Below, one piece after another: positions 1 through 8,203 of a DNA stretch of 37,411 bases (positions are counted from its first letter, which is position 1; each line of letters opens with the position of its first letter). Where the stretch lies: the NCBI GenBank assembly GCA_964646615.1, contig CAZYEV010000024.1, positions 1 through 37,411 on the forward strand, read 5' to 3'. Under the pieces are notes generated by a model. That model did not search any database, was not told where the DNA came from, and saw only the letters and a program-made list of their open reading frames with translations. The stretch is from M3007 sp964646615 (lineage in GTDB: Bacteria > Bacteroidota > Bacteroidia > Chitinophagales > Saprospiraceae). A program made the translations under genes and the position numbers.

Positions 1-1
1 T

Positions 2-211
2 GGTTTACTGACCTATTAGGGGCACATCACCTTCGGAGCCAACAACAACGTGGGGAGTTAGTGTCTAGTGATTCAATCGAACTTCAGCAACACCCGCGGC
101 GGAGACATCGCTCTTTACCGACCTTCTTTCAGCGTCTTGCACAATAGCTAAGGCGGCATTTTTACCAATTCGGCCAAAATCACCATCGGCGCCAACCATG
201 TTGTAGGCAAT
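2..211 (+). pseudogene. Decayed or misread 5' part of the repeat-rich secreted protein gene
   Basis: This stretch reads in the same frame as the CDS that opens at 212 and continues its protein repeat: phrases such as ITFGANNNVG, FSNTRGGDIAL and FTNSAKITIGAN align with FTNNSSGEIAI and FTNSAKITIGAN further on, with a spacing of about 150 nt. The frame is interrupted by three in-frame stops, at 17-19 (TAG), 59-61 (TAG) and 149-151 (TAA), each without a frameshift. The downstream ORF has no signal peptide although its C-terminus carries a T9SS sorting domain, so the real start must lie upstream. Either the 5' end is a genuine pseudogene or the edge of the contig contains base errors; I cannot tell which. 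Confidence 0.6.
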
Positions 212-2593
212 ATGGGTCTTGGGAATCAGGGCGCCTTCACCAACAACAGCAGTGGGGAGATCGCCATTGACCGGTCTTCTTCCATTGGACTTTTCAATAA
301 TGCAGGATCGTTTACCAATTCGGCAAAAATCACCATCGGCGCCAACCACAGCGTGGGCGTTAATGGGATTTCAAATCTGGCTACCTTCCAAAACAATGCC
401 TGTGCCCATATCTATCAGTACGCGCCCTTGTTCAACAACAACACCTTCAGCAACAGCGGCCTGATGCTGGTCAGCACCACCGGCGCGCACAGCAACACGG
501 CGCTGACCAACCACGGCATTCTGGCCTACCCGCTGGGCAACCCGATACCCAACGTAACGAACAACGAGATCATCGTGGCGCCCACTACGTCCAACGATTG
601 CCAGAGCGTCAGTCCGGCCTTTGGGCTGGGCAGCCCGGTGGACTTTATCATCCATGGTGTCTTCACCGACGCCGGCGCGACCATGTTGGCCGGAACCTAC
701 ACGGTGGGAACGAATACGTTCACGCCAACGGCGCCACTGTCCAACGGTGCTTCGTACGATTATTTTGTGAAAATAGAGGACGGCACAGGTGGCTGCACAC
801 GCATTGTGCCGTGGGAGGTAACGGTGGCCGATGGCATAGTGCCGACAGCCCTGTGCCAGGACGCAACGGTGTCCTTAGACGGCACGGGCAACGGCAGCAC
901 GACCGCAGCGGCGGTGGACAACGGTTCTACCGACAACTGCGGCATTGGCAGCCTGAGCGTTTCGCCCGGTGCCTTTACCTGTGCCAACGTCGGCCCGAAC
1001 ACCGTGATACTCACCGTAACGGATGTGAACAGCAACAGCGCTACGTGTACGGCCACCGCAACGGTACAGGACGTAACGCCGCCTGGCATCACCTGTCCGG
1101 CGCCCGTAACGGTTACCTGCGCCAGCCTCATCCCGCCCGTCAATCTGGCCAGCGTTGTTGCCACGGACAACTGCGGCACGCCGACCAAGACCTTCGAGGG
1201 TGCGGCCACGAGCGACTCTACGTGCGTCAATCGCAAGACTGTTACGCGCACCTACCGCGCTACCGATGATGTGGGCAACAGCAGCACCTGCACGCACGTG
1301 ATTACGGTGTTCGACAACGTGCAGCCCGTGTTCACCAGCGTACCGGCCCACGTTACGGTGCAGTGCAACAGCGTGCCTGCTGTGGGCAGCGCCAGTGCTA
1401 CCGACGGCTGCGGCGGTGCGGTCGGTGTGGTCTATAACGGACAGGCCACCACTGCCGGCTCGTGTCCGCACGGTTACACGCTGACGCGCCAGTGGACGGC
1501 CACTGACGTGTGCGGCAACACGCGCACGGCTACGCAGCGCATTACGGTGATAGACACGCAGGCGCCCAATTTTACCAGTGTGCCGGCGAACATCACGGTG
1601 CAGTGCAACGCCATACCCGCGCCCGGCACGCCTGCGGCGACGGACAACTGCACCGTCACGGTGGGCATCACCTACAACGGCCAGACCATCACGGCTGGCT
1701 CGTGTGCGAATGCCTACACGATTACGCGGCGGTGGACGGCGACGGACAGTTGCGGCAACACGCGCTCGACCAGCCAGCGCATCACGGTGATAGACACCGG
1801 CAAGCCGTATTTCACCAGCGTGCCGGCGGACGTAACGATACAGTGCTCTGACGCGCCGCCGCCGGTGGGCACGCCTACGGCGACGGATGCCTGTGGGCCG
1901 GCTACGGTGCAGTATTTGGGCCAGGCGACGGCGAACACCACGTGCCCGGGCACGTACCAGTTGCGCCGGACGTGGCGGGCCACCGACGCCTGCGGCAACA
2001 CGACGGCGGTAACACAGAACATCCAGGTGGTGGATCACACGCCGCCGGTGTTTACGAGTGTTCCGGGTCCGATAACGATCAACTGCAATCAGCCGCTGCC
2101 GCCCTTGGTGAATCCGACGGCGACGGACGGCTGCAGCACGGCGCACATTACGTTTTTGGGCAACACGCCTTCGGGCAGCGGCTGTTCGGCGGATTACACC
2201 ATCACGCGCACGTGGCGGGCCGACGACCTGTGCGGCAACTCGGCTACGGTTACGCAAGTGATCACGGTGCTGGGCAGCGGCTACCACGGCGGTGGCGAGG
2301 ATCGCGCGTGGGAGGTTACCTCTGATGATGCGTCTGCTGCGGTGCTGCGCGTGTATCCGAGTCCGACGACCGACCGGCTGTGGCTTGATCTTTCGGGCTA
2401 TTCGGGCGAGTGGGCGGTGGTTTTGGTGTTCAACGAGTTGGGCCAGTTGGTGTGGGATCGTTGGCTGCCGTCGGTGGAGGTTTGGCGGGAGCAGTTGAGC
2501 CTTCGCGCGGCGGGCGCAGCGCCGGGGTTGTACGTGGTGAGCGTGCGCACGGCGCGGGGCGTGTTGTCGCGGCGGGTGGTGCTGATGGAGTAG
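212..2593 (+). CDS. Repeat-rich T9SS cargo protein, HYR-like Cys repeats, type A sorting domain (5' truncated)
   Basis: Large secreted or cell-surface protein of unknown target. Residues 1-60 belong to Asn/Gly-rich repeats that extend upstream past stop codons. Residues about 210-290 hold one divergent HYR-like unit, and about 290-690 hold five tandem units of near 80 residues, each beginning near FTSVP or ITCP, with a TVQC-like strand and a TATDxCGN-like motif; the unit starts lie near nt 1079, 1322, 1562, 1802 and 2042. Residues about 711-793 match a T9SS type A sorting domain (VYPSPTTDRLWLDL, PGLYVVSV, final VVLME), which directs export across the outer membrane and is normally removed or used for surface attachment. 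There is no signal peptide at the 212 start, so this start is not the native one. The paired cysteines suggest disulfide-stabilised beta-sandwiches (inference). A rho-independent terminator follows at 2661-2698. Confidence 0.8.
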   Translation: MGLGNQGAFTNNSSGEIAIDRSSSIGLFNNAGSFTNSAKITIGANHSVGVNGISNLATFQNNACAHIYQYAPLFNNNTFSNSGLMLVSTTGAHSNTALTNHGILAYPLGNPIPNVTNNEIIVAPTTSNDCQSVSPAFGLGSPVDFIIHGVFTDAGATMLAGTYTVGTNTFTPTAPLSNGASYDYFVKIEDGTGGCTRIVPWEVTVADGIVPTALCQDATVSLDGTGNGSTTAAAVDNGSTDNCGIGSLSVSPGAFTCANVGPNTVILTVTDVNSNSATCTATATVQDVTPPGITCPAPVTVTCASLIPPVNLASVVATDNCGTPTKTFEGAATSDSTCVNRKTVTRTYRATDDVGNSSTCTHVITVFDNVQPVFTSVPAHVTVQCNSVPAVGSASATDGCGGAVGVVYNGQATTAGSCPHGYTLTRQWTATDVCGNTRTATQRITVIDTQAPNFTSVPANITVQCNAIPAPGTPAATDNCTVTVGITYNGQTITAGSCANAYTITRRWTATDSCGNTRSTSQRITVIDTGKPYFTSVPADVTIQCSDAPPPVGTPTATDACGPATVQYLGQATANTTCPGTYQLRRTWRATDACGNTTAVTQNIQVVDHTPPVFTSVPGPITINCNQPLPPLVNPTATDGCSTAHITFLGNTPSGSGCSADYTITRTWRADDLCGNSATVTQVITVLGSGYHGGGEDRAWEVTSDDASAAVLRVYPSPTTDRLWLDLSGYSGEWAVVLVFNELGQLVWDRWLPSVEVWREQLSLRAAGAAPGLYVVSVRTARGVLSRRVVLME

Positions 2594-2909
2594 GGGTCTG
2601 CGTTTGCGGATGTTTTGAAAATGCGCTGCCAGACGCGGAGATGACGACTTCTCATATGCTGCGTCGCTCCTGGGTTTGCCGGGGGCGGCGCTTTTTTTCG
2701 CCATCCTAAGAGAGATATACCACAGAGAAGCAAAGGTCTATCCAATGTTAAGTTTTTGAGAAAACCGCGCGGCAATGTCCACTCAAGCGATTGGTTATCA
2801 GCGTATTGTGATGTTTGTGCTAATGCGTGTAAACTGGAGCAGAAAATGTGCGGAGTTTTTGTATCCATTTTTACGCGCTTGACGAATTGTACACCAACCG
2901 TAATCGCTC
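2594..2909. other. 316-nt intergenic region
   Basis: It holds the terminator at 2661-2698. Beyond that the sequence becomes AT-richer towards the next start codon at 2910. I saw no full TAnnTTTG promoter and no convincing small gene; an open frame at 2756-3073 runs into the next gene in another frame and looks like chance. Confidence 0.5.
2661..2698 (+). terminator. Rho-independent terminator after the repeat-rich secreted protein
   Basis: The left arm GCGTCGCTCC (2661-2670) pairs with GGGGCGGCGC (2682-2691) over 10 bp, two of them G-U, and is followed by seven T residues. It lies about 70 nt after the stop codon at 2593. Confidence 0.6.
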
Positions 2910-5447
2910 ATGAAAAGTCTTACACGCTATCTGGCCATTTCTGGCCGTTTTCTCTTTTTTGTGCTTTTGACCTTATGGAGCGCCTCCTTAATAGCGCAGG
3001 TCAACATCACGCAGTGGAACTTCAACTCTGTCCCGCCGGACGCAAACGTCAATACGGGCACCCTTGTGCCTAACATCGGCGCGGGTACGGCCAGTCTGGT
3101 CGGCGGCACGACGGCCAATTTTGCTTCTGGCGATGCCAACAATGCCAGCACCGACCCGGTTACCGGCGACGACTCAGGTTGGAACATCACCACTTTTGCT
3201 GCGCAAGGCACTGGCAACAAGACTCGCGGAGTGCAGTTCTTGGTTAGCACGGTGGGCTACGAGAACATTCAGGTGCGTTGGGATCAGCGCCACTCGAACA
3301 CAGCGCCGCGCCACGTTCAGTTTCAGTACACGATTGACGGCTCGACGTGGGTGGACTTTGGTCCTTTGTTTGCTGGCACTTCGGGCGATTTTTGGTTCAA
3401 CAACCGCACGGTTAATCTATCCAGCATTACCGCTGCCAACAACAACCCGAATTTTGGCTTCCGCATTGTAGCGGCTTTTGACCCGGTACCGGGTACGTCC
3501 TACACGGCTTCCAACACGGGAAGCACTTACGGCACGGGAGGCACCTGGCGTTTCGACATGGTAACGGTGTTGGGCACGCCGCCGAACAATCCGCCGACTA
3601 TTGTGCTCGATGTGACGGCCACGACCAATTTTCTTGATGGAGGGGCGCCGGTCAATATCCCCAGCCCGTACTCCATCAGCGGCGTCATCAGCGACCCTAC
3701 TGACCCGGCCGCCATATATGGAGTGGATTTCCTGATTGGCGACAGCGACAATCCGATAGGCGACCTGACCGTTACTGCCACGAGCAGCAATGCTGCGGTA
3801 ATTCCCAACGCCAACCTCGTCTTGTCGGGTGCGGGGGCCAACCGCAACTTGAAAATAACGCCCATAGGCGTCGGCTTTGCCACTATCACTGTGGCGGTGA
3901 GCGATGGCACCTCGACGACCAATTACATCCTGAACTATGCGGCCTCGGCGGCCTCTGTCAACCCGGCCACTTCGCGCTTCCATACTGGCGTGGCATGTGG
4001 CTCTACCGCCGTGGCTATAGACGATGACTACATGTTTGTGGCCGACGACGAAGACCAGGTGCTCCGCCTGTTCCGCCGCGATGCTTCCGGTCTGGCGGTC
4101 AATGGCTTCGATATGTCCTCCTCGCTCGGCTTAGTGCCGCCTTCGCAGGGTGTGGATATCGAAAGCTCCACTCGCATCGGCAACACCATTTACTGGATGG
4201 GTTCGCACAGCAACCGCGCCGATGGAGCCGACCGCCCTAACCGCGAGCGCATTTTTGCCACCACCCTGTCTGGCTCAGGTGCCAGCGCTACGCTGACCTA
4301 TGCCGGCCGCTACGACTTCCTGGAAGACGACCTCGTCGCCTGGGACGCCGGCAATGGACATGGCCTGGGCGCCAACTTTTTTGGCCTTGCCGCCAGTTCG
4401 GCAGGCGGCGTGCCGCCCGAAGGCGATAACGGCTTCAACCTTGAGGGGCTCACCATCGCACCCAACGGCACCACAGCATACATCGGCTGTCGTGCACCCA
4501 TCGTACCGGCTGCCAGCCGCACCAAAGCGCTGCTGATCCAGGTGGACAACTTTGCCTCCCTCCTGGCGCCCGGTGGTGGCACGCCCGGCTCGGCCCAATT
4601 CGGCGCGCCCATTCAGTTCGACCTCTGCGGGCTTGGCATCCGCAGCATCGAGCGCAACAGCGCCAACGAATACCTCATCATCGCCGGCCCGGCAGGCGCT
4701 CCAGCCAACCCGCTGTTCAAACTCTACTCCTGGACGGGCGACCCCGCCGATGCGCCCAAGCCCATCAACACCGACCTGGCCGCTCTGATGACGGGGGGCA
4801 GCTTTGAGGGTATCGTGGAGGTGCCTGCGCCGCTCACTGGCAGTACCGTGCAACTGATTGTGGATAATGGCGCTACCGACATCTACCAAAACGGCGTGCT
4901 CGGTGGCGACATCGGAGTGCCTAATTTTAAGAAGTTCCGCAGCGAAATCGTTACGCTCGGCCCGGTACTGTCGGTGAGTGCTGGCACGTATGGCCCGGCG
5001 TGCAGCGTCAATGGCTTAGTGGCCCTCAACGGCACGCCCGCCGGAGGCACGTTTAGCGGTGTGGGCGTTAGCGGCAGCAACTTCGACCCATCTGCTGGCA
5101 CCCAAACCATCACCTATACCGTGCAGGATGCCGATGGCTGCACCTTCACCGCCACGACAACCATTCAGGTGGTGGATGGACTGCCGCTCTCCATTACCTG
5201 CCCGACCACGGTGCCCGCCCTGACGGCCAACAATAGATGCCAGGCCACCCTCGGCGACTATACCGGCTTAGCCGTAACCATAGGCGGCTGCGGCGGCATA
5301 CTCAACCCCATCGCACAGACGCCAGCCCCCGGCACCATCGTAAACCCGGGCCGGGTAGCCATCCGCCTCACCGCATCCAACGACCTCGGAGAGGAGGCTA
5401 CCTGTATATTTAACGTAACCATCTCCGGCAGTTGCAGCGGCAACTAA
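2910..5447 (+). CDS. Secreted DUF3616-type protein with C-terminal HYR-like segment
   Basis: Exported 845-residue protein. The start gives a clear signal peptide (hydrophobic FLFFVLLTLWSASLIAQ, cleavage after AQ near residue 30). Residues about 30-230 resemble a beta-sandwich module common in Bacteroidota secreted proteins (ITQWNFNS, then a VQFLVST strand and GFRIVAAFDP). A cadherin- or BIG-like segment follows (NNPPTIVLDVTAT to about residue 345). Residues about 350-680 match DUF3616, a predicted beta-propeller (GVACGSTAVAIDDDYMFVADDEDQ; NFNLEGLTIAP-like NGFNLEGLTIAPNG; IERNSANEYLIIAGPAG). The end (ITCPTTVPALTANNRC to VTISGSCSGN) is HYR-like. I see no T9SS sorting domain, unlike the upstream neighbour, and a strong terminator follows directly, so it is not an obvious truncation. 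The biochemical role is unknown. Confidence 0.75.
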   Translation: MKSLTRYLAISGRFLFFVLLTLWSASLIAQVNITQWNFNSVPPDANVNTGTLVPNIGAGTASLVGGTTANFASGDANNASTDPVTGDDSGWNITTFAAQGTGNKTRGVQFLVSTVGYENIQVRWDQRHSNTAPRHVQFQYTIDGSTWVDFGPLFAGTSGDFWFNNRTVNLSSITAANNNPNFGFRIVAAFDPVPGTSYTASNTGSTYGTGGTWRFDMVTVLGTPPNNPPTIVLDVTATTNFLDGGAPVNIPSPYSISGVISDPTDPAAIYGVDFLIGDSDNPIGDLTVTATSSNAAVIPNANLVLSGAGANRNLKITPIGVGFATITVAVSDGTSTTNYILNYAASAASVNPATSRFHTGVACGSTAVAIDDDYMFVADDEDQVLRLFRRDASGLAVNGFDMSSSLGLVPPSQGVDIESSTRIGNTIYWMGSHSNRADGADRPNRERIFATTLSGSGASATLTYAGRYDFLEDDLVAWDAGNGHGLGANFFGLAASSAGGVPPEGDNGFNLEGLTIAPNGTTAYIGCRAPIVPAASRTKALLIQVDNFASLLAPGGGTPGSAQFGAPIQFDLCGLGIRSIERNSANEYLIIAGPAGAPANPLFKLYSWTGDPADAPKPINTDLAALMTGGSFEGIVEVPAPLTGSTVQLIVDNGATDIYQNGVLGGDIGVPNFKKFRSEIVTLGPVLSVSAGTYGPACSVNGLVALNGTPAGGTFSGVGVSGSNFDPSAGTQTITYTVQDADGCTFTATTTIQVVDGLPLSITCPTTVPALTANNRCQATLGDYTGLAVTIGGCGGILNPIAQTPAPGTIVNPGRVAIRLTASNDLGEEATCIFNVTISGSCSGN

Positions 5448-5480
5448 AGCCTCACTCGCCAGACCATTCTCCAGACACTG

Positions 5481-5521
5481 CAGGGCCACAGCGTTCTCGC
5501 GCTGCGGCCCTGTATATTTTT
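5481..5521 (+). terminator. Rho-independent terminator after the DUF3616 gene
   Basis: The arms CAGGGCCACAGCG (5481-5493) and CGCTGCGGCCCTG (5500-5512) form a 13-position stem with one mismatch and a TTCTCG loop, followed by TATATTTTT. It lies about 33 nt after the stop at 5447. Confidence 0.85.
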
Positions 5522-5562
5522 GTAGCAAAAAACTTCATGCCTTCGCAACTCGAAAAAGCTCG

Positions 5563-5595
5563 GAGACGACACCTTTCTGCGGGGGATGTCGCCTC
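5563..5595. repeat. Dispersed intergenic palindrome, copy 1
   Basis: 33-bp imperfect inverted repeat with left arm GAGACGACACC and right arm GGATGTCGCCTC. The same element occurs at 7905-7937 (opposite orientation) and 32470-32501. The loop side of this copy is the most divergent (TTTCTGCGGG). When read as RNA from the minus strand, the arm differences at positions 4 and 10 become G-U wobbles, giving an 11-bp stem. Confidence 0.65.
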
Positions 5596-5665
5596 AACTT
5601 CGTGCATTTGTGATAAGAAACTCTTTGTGTCTTCGTGGTAAAAACCATTCACGTTTAAAGAACCT

Positions 5666-6421
5666 ATGTCCTCTCAAAATCTCCTCCTGTTTCGTGTGCC
5701 GGCGCTGTTGGAGCGCCCGGAGTTGGTCGTTGCTGAAAGCACGCGCCACGGTGGCGTCAGCCCGGCGCCGTATGCCTCGCTTAATCTGGGTAAGCGTACC
5801 GACGATGCGCCCGAAAATGTGGAAGAAAACCGCCGCCTCTTTGGGGCCGCCGCTGGCTTCCGCCCAGAGCAATTGGCCTGGAGCTATCAGGTGCATGGCG
5901 CGGAAGTGAAGCGAGTGGAGGCAGCAGAGGGCTTTTCGGGCTACGATGCGCTGGTTACGCAGCGGCCCGGAGTTGTGCTGGCTGTTTCGGTGGCCGACTG
6001 CGCGCCGGTGTTGGTGTACGATATGCGGCAAAAAGCCGTGGCGGCCATACATGCTGGTTGGCGCGGAGCTGTGGCGGGCATCGTGCCCAGAACCCTACAA
6101 GCCATGGCAGAGTGGTTTGGTACGCGCGGCGGTGATTGTTTGGCCTACGTAGGTACGTGTATTGACGAGTGCTCCTTTGAGGTAGGCCCTGAGGTAGCAG
6201 ATCAATTCGACAGTGCGTTCGTGCGCTTTGATGCCACCAAGGGCCGCCATTTTGTGGATTTGAAGGGCGCCATTGCCCAACAGCTGCGCACCTGCGGTCT
6301 ATCGGACGAGCAGATAGAGGTGTCGCCCTATTCCACCGTACTGCACAGCGACGACTATTTTTCGCACCGCCTTTCGGGGGGGCGCACCGGGCGTATGATG
6401 GCTATTATTGGGCTTCGGTAA
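5666..6421 (+). CDS. pgeF: Peptidoglycan editing factor PgeF (YfiH/LACC1 family)
   Basis: 251 residues, normal length for the multicopper-oxidase-like YfiH/YlmD/LACC1 fold. The three metal-site motifs are intact: STRHGGVS (His28), VADCAPVLVYD (Cys112) and AIHAGWRGAV (His129). The SLNLG motif near residue 40 and CIDECSFEVG near 170 also fit. In E. coli, PgeF (YfiH) limits mis-incorporation into peptidoglycan precursors; LACC1-type homologues act on purine nucleosides (adenosine/inosine), so the biochemical activity in this organism is open. A cytoplasmic enzyme. It stands alone between a terminator-bearing intergenic region and a convergent CBS-domain gene 7 nt from its stop. Confidence 0.88.
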   Translation: MSSQNLLLFRVPALLERPELVVAESTRHGGVSPAPYASLNLGKRTDDAPENVEENRRLFGAAAGFRPEQLAWSYQVHGAEVKRVEAAEGFSGYDALVTQRPGVVLAVSVADCAPVLVYDMRQKAVAAIHAGWRGAVAGIVPRTLQAMAEWFGTRGGDCLAYVGTCIDECSFEVGPEVADQFDSAFVRFDATKGRHFVDLKGAIAQQLRTCGLSDEQIEVSPYSTVLHSDDYFSHRLSGGRTGRMMAIIGLR

Positions 6422-6428
6422 TGCGTGG

Positions 6429-7721
6429 CTACGTTTCCTCCGGGGCTGCTTCTGCTCGTGAAATCAGCACCTTATCAATTTTGCTTTTATCCATGTCCAC
6501 CACTTCGAAGCGGAAGCCTTCGGCGGTGAAGTGATCGCCGGCGCGCGGTATTTCGCCCATTTTGTGCAGGATGTAGCCGGCCAGCGTGGCGTAGTCGGTG
6601 TCAGGGTCTTCAAATTCGGCGATGGGTACGATTTCCCGCAGCTCGTCCACGAGAATGCTGCCCTCGACGAGCCAGCTGCCGTCTTCGCGGGTGATGATGG
6701 ACGGCTCTTCCACGTCGTCCATATCTGGGAGGTTGCCGAAGATGCTTTCGGTCAGGTCGTGCAGCGTGATGATGCCCTGGATGGAGCCGTATTCGTCCAC
6801 GACGACGGCGAAGTAGTTGCGCTCATTGCGGAAGCGCTCCAGAATTTTCAGGGCATTCATCGTTTCGGGAATGTACAGCGGCGGCGTGGCTATCTGGCGC
6901 AGGTCGAAGTCGGGCTTATTCACGTTGTCAATGTAGTCGCGCAGTTTGACTACACCCAGAATGTTTTCAATAGCACCGTCGCACAGCAGGAACTTGGTGT
7001 AGCCGCTCTCGCGAATGATGCGGTCGTTTTCCTCTGGAGATGCCTGCACGTCGAGCCATTCCAGCTCGTTGCGGTGCGTCATGATGGCGTAGGCGTCGCG
7101 GTCGGCAAAGCGCAGAATGTTCTGGATGAATTCGCTTTCTTTTTCCTCCAGTACACCTTGCCGATTGGCTTTGAGGACTAAATTTTTAATCTCCTCTTCC
7201 GATACGTGCGGCTCTGCCACCGGCTGTTGAATAAAAAGACCCAGCAACCCTTTTGTCGAGTGTTGCAATGCCGCGTACCATGGATAAAACACGCGCAGCG
7301 GCAAAAAAACAAACGGACGCGCTGCCGCGGCAGCCCCTTTCGGATATTGGGCTGCCAGATACCTCGGCACCCACTCGCCCAGCAACAGGACGACGCACGC
7401 CACGACGGTGAACACCAGTACTACCGATATGCCCTGCGCATAGGGCGCCAGCGCCTCAACAGTGGAAACCCACGGGGTCAGACTATCGCCCAACCGCCAG
7501 CCCGCATAGGCGCCCTCTACCAGCGTCAGTATCAGTACCGCTACCTGAAGCACATCCTCTACCACACCGGGATTTTCGTAAAAATTGCCCGACGACGAGG
7601 TCGAAGAAGACGCAGACGCCCCTCGAGAGACCAAAGCACGACTTCCCGCACCCAGGGCGGCTTTGCCCAGGACCCAAAATCCGTGCAGACCAATGAGAAG
7701 GAAAAGTATGGCTATGTCCAT
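6429..7721 (-). CDS. CNNM/HlyC-CorC family membrane protein with CBS pair
   Basis: Integral membrane protein of the CNNM/CorC family (metal ion or related transport; GldE of gliding bacteria is a relative). Counted from the 7736 ATG: the N-terminal helix AILFLLIGLHGFWVLGKAAL, a Ser-rich stretch (ASASSSTSSSG), then the DUF21 transmembrane region from about 55 to 165 (VEDVLQVAVLILTLVEG; ISVVLVFTVVACVVLLLGEW), a CBS pair from about 210 to 335 (IMTHRNELEWLD; NYFAVVVDEYGSIQGIITL), and a CorC/HlyC C-terminal domain from about 350 to 430 (DGSWLVEGSILVDEL). I prefer the ATG at 7721 (MDIAILFLL) because it begins directly at the first helix; the ATG at 7736 adds five residues. The first DUF21 segment is shorter than usual and the Ser-rich piece replaces the typical Glu-Thr-Ala-Leu-like stretch. 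The substrate cannot be inferred. Confidence 0.82.
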   Translation of the reverse strand: MDIAILFLLIGLHGFWVLGKAALGAGSRALVSRGASASSSTSSSGNFYENPGVVEDVLQVAVLILTLVEGAYAGWRLGDSLTPWVSTVEALAPYAQGISVVLVFTVVACVVLLLGEWVPRYLAAQYPKGAAAAARPFVFLPLRVFYPWYAALQHSTKGLLGLFIQQPVAEPHVSEEEIKNLVLKANRQGVLEEKESEFIQNILRFADRDAYAIMTHRNELEWLDVQASPEENDRIIRESGYTKFLLCDGAIENILGVVKLRDYIDNVNKPDFDLRQIATPPLYIPETMNALKILERFRNERNYFAVVVDEYGSIQGIITLHDLTESIFGNLPDMDDVEEPSIITREDGSWLVEGSILVDELREIVPIAEFEDPDTDYATLAGYILHKMGEIPRAGDHFTAEGFRFEVVDMDKSKIDKVLISRAEAAPEET

Positions 7722-7904
7722 GAAAAGGCATGGCAAAAATAAAACGCTTCAACCGTATGCGGGTAAAGCCTTGGTAAAGAAGCGGGGCGATGGCAATTTG
7801 TAAGGGCATGGCTCTTTCCAGATTACCATTAGAGGCGTCTCAGCGTAAACTCACCTGCTTCCTCACCCTGCATGGGTTTTAGGTGGCCACCCATACATGA
7901 ATTT

Positions 7905-7937
7905 GAGGCGACATCTCCCGCCAGGAGGTGTCACCTC
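7905..7937. repeat. Dispersed intergenic palindrome, copy 2
   Basis: 33-bp inverted repeat with arms GAGGCGACATCTCC and GGAGGTGTCACCTC around CCGCCA-like loop bases. It is in the opposite orientation to copies 1 and 3. As a plus-strand RNA it forms a 14-position stem with one C-A mismatch and one U-G wobble. Confidence 0.65.
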
Positions 7938-8070
7938 TGGATCTCACTCATGGCGATAGAATAAACCCAGGGCAGGGTAAAGTTAATTTTATGAGGCTAA
8001 CCTTTTGGGATTTAGCTGACCTGGGCAAAGAAGGTCACCCCGTTAAAAAATGTTAAAAGTGAAAAATTTT

Positions 8071-8101
8071 TTGGGCGCTTTGAAAACAGCCCTTACTTTT
8101 G
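8071..8101 (+). promoter_or_regulatory. Bacteroidota housekeeping-type promoter of the sigma factor gene
   Basis: TTG at 8071-8073 in a T-rich tract, a 20-nt spacer, then TACTTTTG at 8094-8101, a full match to the TAnnTTTG -7 consensus of this phylum. The sigma gene starts 102 nt downstream. Confidence 0.7.
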
Positions 8102-8203
8102 ACCCAGAAAAACAAATCAAATCACCCAACATTTTTGGCCTATCGGATATAGCTTGTACACCACACTAAACGCTATTAGACTGTAAAACAACAAGTTTAG
8201 CGT

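Larger units (their letters stand above)
7737..8203. other. Intergenic region between CBS protein and sigma factor genes
   Basis: About 467 nt between divergently transcribed genes. It contains the dispersed palindrome copy 2 (7905-7937), a small self-complementary site GGTGGCCACC (7882-7891) inside a wider ATGGGT...ACCCAT inverted repeat (7872-7894), and the sigma gene promoter at 8071-8101. The roughly 100 nt from that promoter to the start codon would be an untranslated leader. I see no gene here. Confidence 0.55.

Noticed and set aside
1079..2281. Tandem repeats considered as a CRISPR array
   Set aside because: The unit is ~240 bp, in frame and protein-coding throughout, with no short repeats and unique spacers, and no cas genes nearby.
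875..2704. 609-codon open frame antisense to the repeat-rich secreted protein
   Set aside because: Arg/His/Ala-rich translation with no signal or domain; it mirrors GC-rich repeats on the opposite strand, where the plus frame has clear domains.
5563..5595. Dispersed palindrome as a terminator or an insertion sequence end
   Set aside because: No T tract follows any copy, and no transposase or target duplication is visible, so a REP-like element fits better.
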